Positions 7,468 to 9,550 of a stretch of 9,550 nucleotides of DNA are shown in pieces; the stretch's first letter is position 1; every line of letters starts with the position of its first letter. The notes under the pieces are model-generated. The model was not told the origin of the DNA and searched no databases. It worked only from the letters and a program-made list of their open reading frames with translations. The position numbers and the translations under genes are program-made. Source of the DNA: Candidatus Nanopelagicales bacterium (GTDB taxonomy: Bacteria > Actinomycetota > Actinomycetes > S36-B12); assembly GCA_030836325.1 (NCBI GenBank), contig JAURQC010000069.1:1-9550 (forward strand), in the 5' to 3' direction.

Positions 7468-8544
7468 CCCGGCTATGAAGGCTTCGACTTCGTCTCGTGC
7501 TCGACTGTCCGAGTATTGCTCCGGTGGTGATTTCATGAAGTACGACGACGCTTCGAGTAGTGGGCCACCTATCCCACGGTCGAGTCCAATGCGTGCGGCA
7601 CGGATGGCGTCGATGATCACGCCGGCACTATTGGGTGAATCCCAGACCTCAAGCTTGTATTCGATGTTCAAAGGCACGTCACCGAAGGCACGGCCCTCGA
7701 TCCGGACGAATGCCCATTTGCGGTCGTCAAGCCAGGAGACGTAGTCCGAGGGTCCGATATGAACGGAGTCCTCACCGAGCTCGTAGTCCAATTGCGACGT
7801 GACGGCCTGGGTCTTGGAGATCTTCTTCGATTCCAAGCGATCGCGTTGCAGCATGTTCTTGAAGTCCATGTTGCCGCCGACGTTTAGTTGGTAAGTACGG
7901 TCCACGATCACACCACGGTCGGCGAACAACTTCGTCAAAATGCGGTGGGTGATGGTTGCTCCCACCTGACTCTTGATGTCATCACCGACGACTGGCAGAC
8001 CAGCCTCGGTGAACTTCGCAGCCCATTCCGGGTTGCTGGCGATGAACACAGGCAATGCATTGACGAACGCGCACCCTGCATCGAGTGCGCACTGTGCGTA
8101 GTACTCCGCCGCCCGTGTGGAACCGACAGGCAGGTAACACACGAGGACGTCAACGCGCGCATCGATGAGTGCCTGAGCAACGTCGACCGGTGGTGCATCG
8201 GATTCGGTGATAGTTGCTTGGTAGTAGTCACCGAGTCCGTCGAGGGTGACGCCCCGTTGGACGATCACTACGCTCTCGGGAACGCTGCACAAATCGATCG
8301 TGTTGTTTTCCGAAGCATGAATCGCCTCGGATAGATCCTTGCCGACTTTGTTCGAGTCGACGTCGAACGCTGCGACGAACTGCACGTCGGAAACGTGGTA
8401 GTCACCGAATCTCGTGTGCATTAGTCCAGGGACGACTTGGTCGTCCGGGACGTCCTTGTAGTACTCGACGCCTTGCACTAGCGACGACGCACAGTTACCG
8501 ATTCCGACGAGTGCGACGCGGATGCTGCTGGAACGCTTCATCAT
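7465..8544 (-). CDS. ino1: Inositol-1-phosphate synthase (myo-inositol-3-phosphate synthase)
   Basis: This 359-residue cytoplasmic, NAD-dependent enzyme converts glucose 6-phosphate to myo-inositol 3-phosphate (1L-myo-inositol 1-phosphate), the first step to phosphatidylinositol and mycothiol in actinobacteria. The Rossmann nucleotide-binding loop is GIGNCAS (14-20), with D61 at the end of the next strand (AAFDVD). The catalytic domain carries NALPVFIA (162-169), [11 protein letters not shown] (187-197), NVGGNMDF (221-228) and KKISKTQAV (240-248); the lysines in these motifs are the family's catalytic residues. Length fits the short bacterial/archaeal form such as Rv0046c rather than the longer eukaryotic form. 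The ATG at 8544 overlaps the padR stop in ATGA, so translation is coupled to the regulator. A second ATG follows directly at 8541. Transcription would start upstream of padR, placing ino1 under the putative PadR operator. Identification is firm. Confidence 0.96.
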   Translation of the reverse strand: MMKRSSSIRVALVGIGNCASSLVQGVEYYKDVPDDQVVPGLMHTRFGDYHVSDVQFVAAFDVDSNKVGKDLSEAIHASENNTIDLCSVPESVVIVQRGVTLDGLGDYYQATITESDAPPVDVAQALIDARVDVLVCYLPVGSTRAAEYYAQCALDAGCAFVNALPVFIASNPEWAAKFTEAGLPVVGDDIKSQVGATITHRILTKLFADRGVIVDRTYQLNVGGNMDFKNMLQRDRLESKKISKTQAVTSQLDYELGEDSVHIGPSDYVSWLDDRKWAFVRIEGRAFGDVPLNIEYKLEVWDSPNSAGVIIDAIRAARIGLDRGIGGPLLEASSYFMKSPPEQYSDSRARDEVEAFIAG

Positions 8545-9110
8545 GATGTCTCTGTGTCCTTTCGGGTCTCCTCGGTCTCGATGAGTTCATCGAGCCATTT
8601 CATTTCGCGCTCTGCCGACTCGACACTCAGTGAGCGCATCGAAAGTGCGTAGGGATCCGCGTGTTCACGCGAGTCCGCGATCGTGGATCTCAAAGCAGCG
8701 AGACGTTCGTCGAGCCAGGTGCGTCGTCCGTGCAGGATGCGAAGGCGCGCCCGGCGCTCAGTGCGCGAGAAGAAGGCCATGTGTGCGGCGAAGGCTTCGT
8801 CGTCCCATGACCCCGGGCCGGGTCTATTGGCCCACTGCTGGAATTCCTCTTTACCTTCGGCTGTCAGGGAGTACACGATCCGCGCGCGCTTGCTGCGCAC
8901 GCCGGGCGACTCAGCCGATGCGGTGAGGGAGACCGGTTCGATAGCGCCGCGGTTCACCAACCGGCGCAAAGTCGGATAGAGGGTCCCGTAGGACAGCGAT
9001 CGGAACGGCCCGAGCATCTCGGTGAGGAGCTTGCGGAGCTCGTAGCCGTGGATCGGCCCGTCGCCCAGTACGCCGAGAACTGCGAACTCCAGGATGTCTC
9101 GTCTGACCAT
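8541..9110 (-). CDS. PadR family transcriptional regulator
   Basis: This 189-residue protein has the layout of long PadR regulators. An N-terminal winged helix-turn-helix (about 5-85) shows the family hallmarks [19 protein letters not shown] (8-26), the recognition region [20 protein letters not shown] (38-57), and a wing ending in [11 protein letters not shown] (80-90). The charged, helical C-terminal half (about 105-183) should form the dimerisation coiled coil. The same regulator precedes ino1 in mycobacteria (Rv0047c). Its stop overlaps the ino1 start by 4 bp. The ATG at 9110 is well supported by GAGAGG 5 nt upstream, one of the few clear Shine-Dalgarno sequences here. A 21-bp palindrome begins 14 bp upstream of the start, so autorepression and control of the whole operon are likely. 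The effector is unknown; an inositol or cell-envelope signal would fit the context but nothing in the sequence shows it. Confidence 0.94.
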   Translation of the reverse strand: MVRRDILEFAVLGVLGDGPIHGYELRKLLTEMLGPFRSLSYGTLYPTLRRLVNRGAIEPVSLTASAESPGVRSKRARIVYSLTAEGKEEFQQWANRPGPGSWDDEAFAAHMAFFSRTERRARLRILHGRRTWLDERLAALRSTIADSREHADPYALSMRSLSVESAEREMKWLDELIETEETRKDTETS

Positions 9111-9115
9111 TCTTA

Positions 9116-9121
9116 CCTCTC
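9116..9121 (-). promoter_or_regulatory. Ribosome binding site of padR
   Basis: GAGAGG on the minus strand ends 5 nt before the padR ATG at 9110. It is the clearest Shine-Dalgarno match in the window and fixes that start. It also shows that padR mRNA has a leader, unlike several neighbouring genes. Confidence 0.75.
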
Positions 9122-9123
9122 AC

Positions 9124-9144
9124 GATATATCGAATAGATATATC
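9124..9144. promoter_or_regulatory. Putative PadR operator: two GATATATC palindromes 5 bp apart
   Basis: The 21 bp consist of GATATATC (9124-9131), a 5-bp spacer gaata (9132-9136) and a second GATATATC (9137-9144). Each unit is itself palindromic, so the site is a direct repeat and an inverted repeat at once, with unit centres 13 bp apart. It is a sharply AT-rich island in GC-rich DNA, 14 bp upstream of the padR start and directly next to the -35 of the divergent DUF5318 gene. PadR proteins are known to bind short AT-rich inverted repeats near their own promoters. It probably also contains the padR -10 region (TATATC and related hexamers on the minus strand), though I cannot fix one hexamer. 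No second copy was noticed elsewhere in the window. Confidence 0.65.
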
Positions 9145-9173
9145 TAAACACATTCCATCAGGGTTCGTAGAAT
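9145..9173 (+). promoter_or_regulatory. Promoter of the DUF5318 gene (candidate)
   Basis: TAAACA (9145-9150, four of six bases of TTGACA) and TAGAAT (9168-9173, five of six bases of TATAAT) are 17 bp apart, the optimal spacing. Six bases separate the -10 from the GTG at 9180, so the start site should coincide with the start codon and give a leaderless mRNA. The -35 directly abuts the palindromic operator at 9124-9144, so the regulator could affect this promoter too. Confidence 0.6.
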
Positions 9174-9179
9174 TCCCCT

Positions 9180-9550
9180 GTGGCTGTGCCTCGTGGCTCC
9201 AAGGGCTCCGGCGGTCGAGCGGCGACCGTGCGTGGCTCATTGGTGCGCGGGGAGTCCGGGACCGGTGGCAAGACGGGAGCTAAGAAGAAGCGTCGTCATC
9301 CGTTGCCGCCCGCCGAGCCGGTCGAGGATCCGGCGGCCCCGCGTGGCGTTATCGATTACGCGCTCCAGCGACGCTCGGACATCTTGCGATTCCACCGCGG
9401 CGGGATCCTTTCCAGCGATTTTTGCGACGCCGATCCGTACCTGCTGAAGGCGGCCAAGTTCCACGGCGAGGCCACCGACGACGACTGCCCCGCCTGTCAC
9501 TCGAAGAATCTGGTCACGCTCAACTACGTATACGGCGACGAACTGGGGCC
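9180..9550 (+). CDS. DUF5318 family protein, partial at the window end
   Basis: The frame is open from a GTG at 9180 to the window end (123 codons plus two bases). From residue 57 on it matches the small actinobacterial DUF5318 family as I remember Rv0049, which also lies divergent from the padR-ino1 pair: VIDYALQRRSDILRFHRG (57-74), then CDADPYLLKAAKFHGE (82-97) and CPAC (103-106), followed by NYVYGDELG (115-123). C82, C103 and C106 suggest a zinc-ribbon-like metal site. Function is unknown. Residues 1-56 are a basic, Gly/Ser/Pro-rich stretch (KKKRRH at 35-40) that the family members I recall lack or have much shorter. The start is chosen because TAGAAT lies 6 nt upstream; GTG at 9186 and GTG at 9228 are alternatives, and no ATG precedes the conserved part in this frame. 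An in-frame TAG at 9168 bounds the frame upstream. Confidence 0.88.
   Translation, partial: MAVPRGSKGSGGRAATVRGSLVRGESGTGGKTGAKKKRRHPLPPAEPVEDPAAPRGVIDYALQRRSDILRFHRGGILSSDFCDADPYLLKAAKFHGEATDDDCPACHSKNLVTLNYVYGDELG

Noticed and set aside
7888..8334. 148-codon plus-strand frame inside ino1
   Set aside because: It is antisense to the most conserved part of ino1, Cys/Arg/Asp-rich and without motifs; treated as a shadow.
9193..9447. 84-codon ATG-started frame on the plus strand near the right end
   Set aside because: The overlapping frame from GTG 9180 carries the DUF5318 motifs and CPxC; the ATG frame is Arg-rich and without motifs.

Overview
The window is a housekeeping segment of an actinobacterial chromosome (Actinomycetota, probably class Actinomycetes). 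This rests on its composition (GC roughly 60% in the stretches I counted), frequent GTG starts, several genes without a Shine-Dalgarno sequence, and gene content typical of the phylum: a murJ / DUF6049 / Nudix / CCA-transferase cluster, an actinobacterial-type inositol-1-phosphate synthase beside a PadR regulator, and a DUF5318 protein. From memory, Streptomyces and mycobacteria carry the same neighbourhoods (in M. tuberculosis, Rv3907c-Rv3910 and Rv0046c-Rv0049). I cannot name a genus.

Layout. Positions 1-3286 form a minus-strand operon transcribed as Nudix hydrolase (2855-3286), secreted/anchored DUF6049 protein (638-2854), then murJ (1-645, cut by the window edge). The genes abut or overlap. 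Divergently, on the plus strand, lies the HD-domain CCA tRNA nucleotidyltransferase (3328-4830). The 41-bp divergent gap holds two back-to-back -10 elements placed so that both transcripts could be leaderless. Convergent to it is a second minus-strand operon, 9110 to 4867: padR regulator, ino1, an MFS transporter, and a multi-pass membrane protein of unknown function. Divergent from padR is a plus-strand DUF5318 gene (from 9180, cut by the window end). The 69-bp gap between padR and the DUF5318 gene contains a 21-bp perfect palindrome made of two GATATATC units, the best candidate for the PadR operator, directly abutting a plausible promoter for the DUF5318 gene.

How the genes work together. 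The left operon joins lipid II flipping (MurJ) with a surface protein always seen beside it and a nucleotide-cleaning enzyme. The CCA enzyme serves tRNA maturation. The right operon is centred on inositol phosphate production, the entry to phosphatidylinositol and mycothiol in actinobacteria. Its PadR protein probably controls itself and the whole unit, and the two membrane proteins downstream have no assigned substrate.

The region is compact, with no gap above 300 bases, and I see no mobile element, CRISPR array, tRNA, rRNA or riboswitch. I did not find a clearly new defence or mobile system. The items most worth a second look are the tandem-palindrome operator, the leaderless-start pattern, and the uncharacterised membrane proteins.
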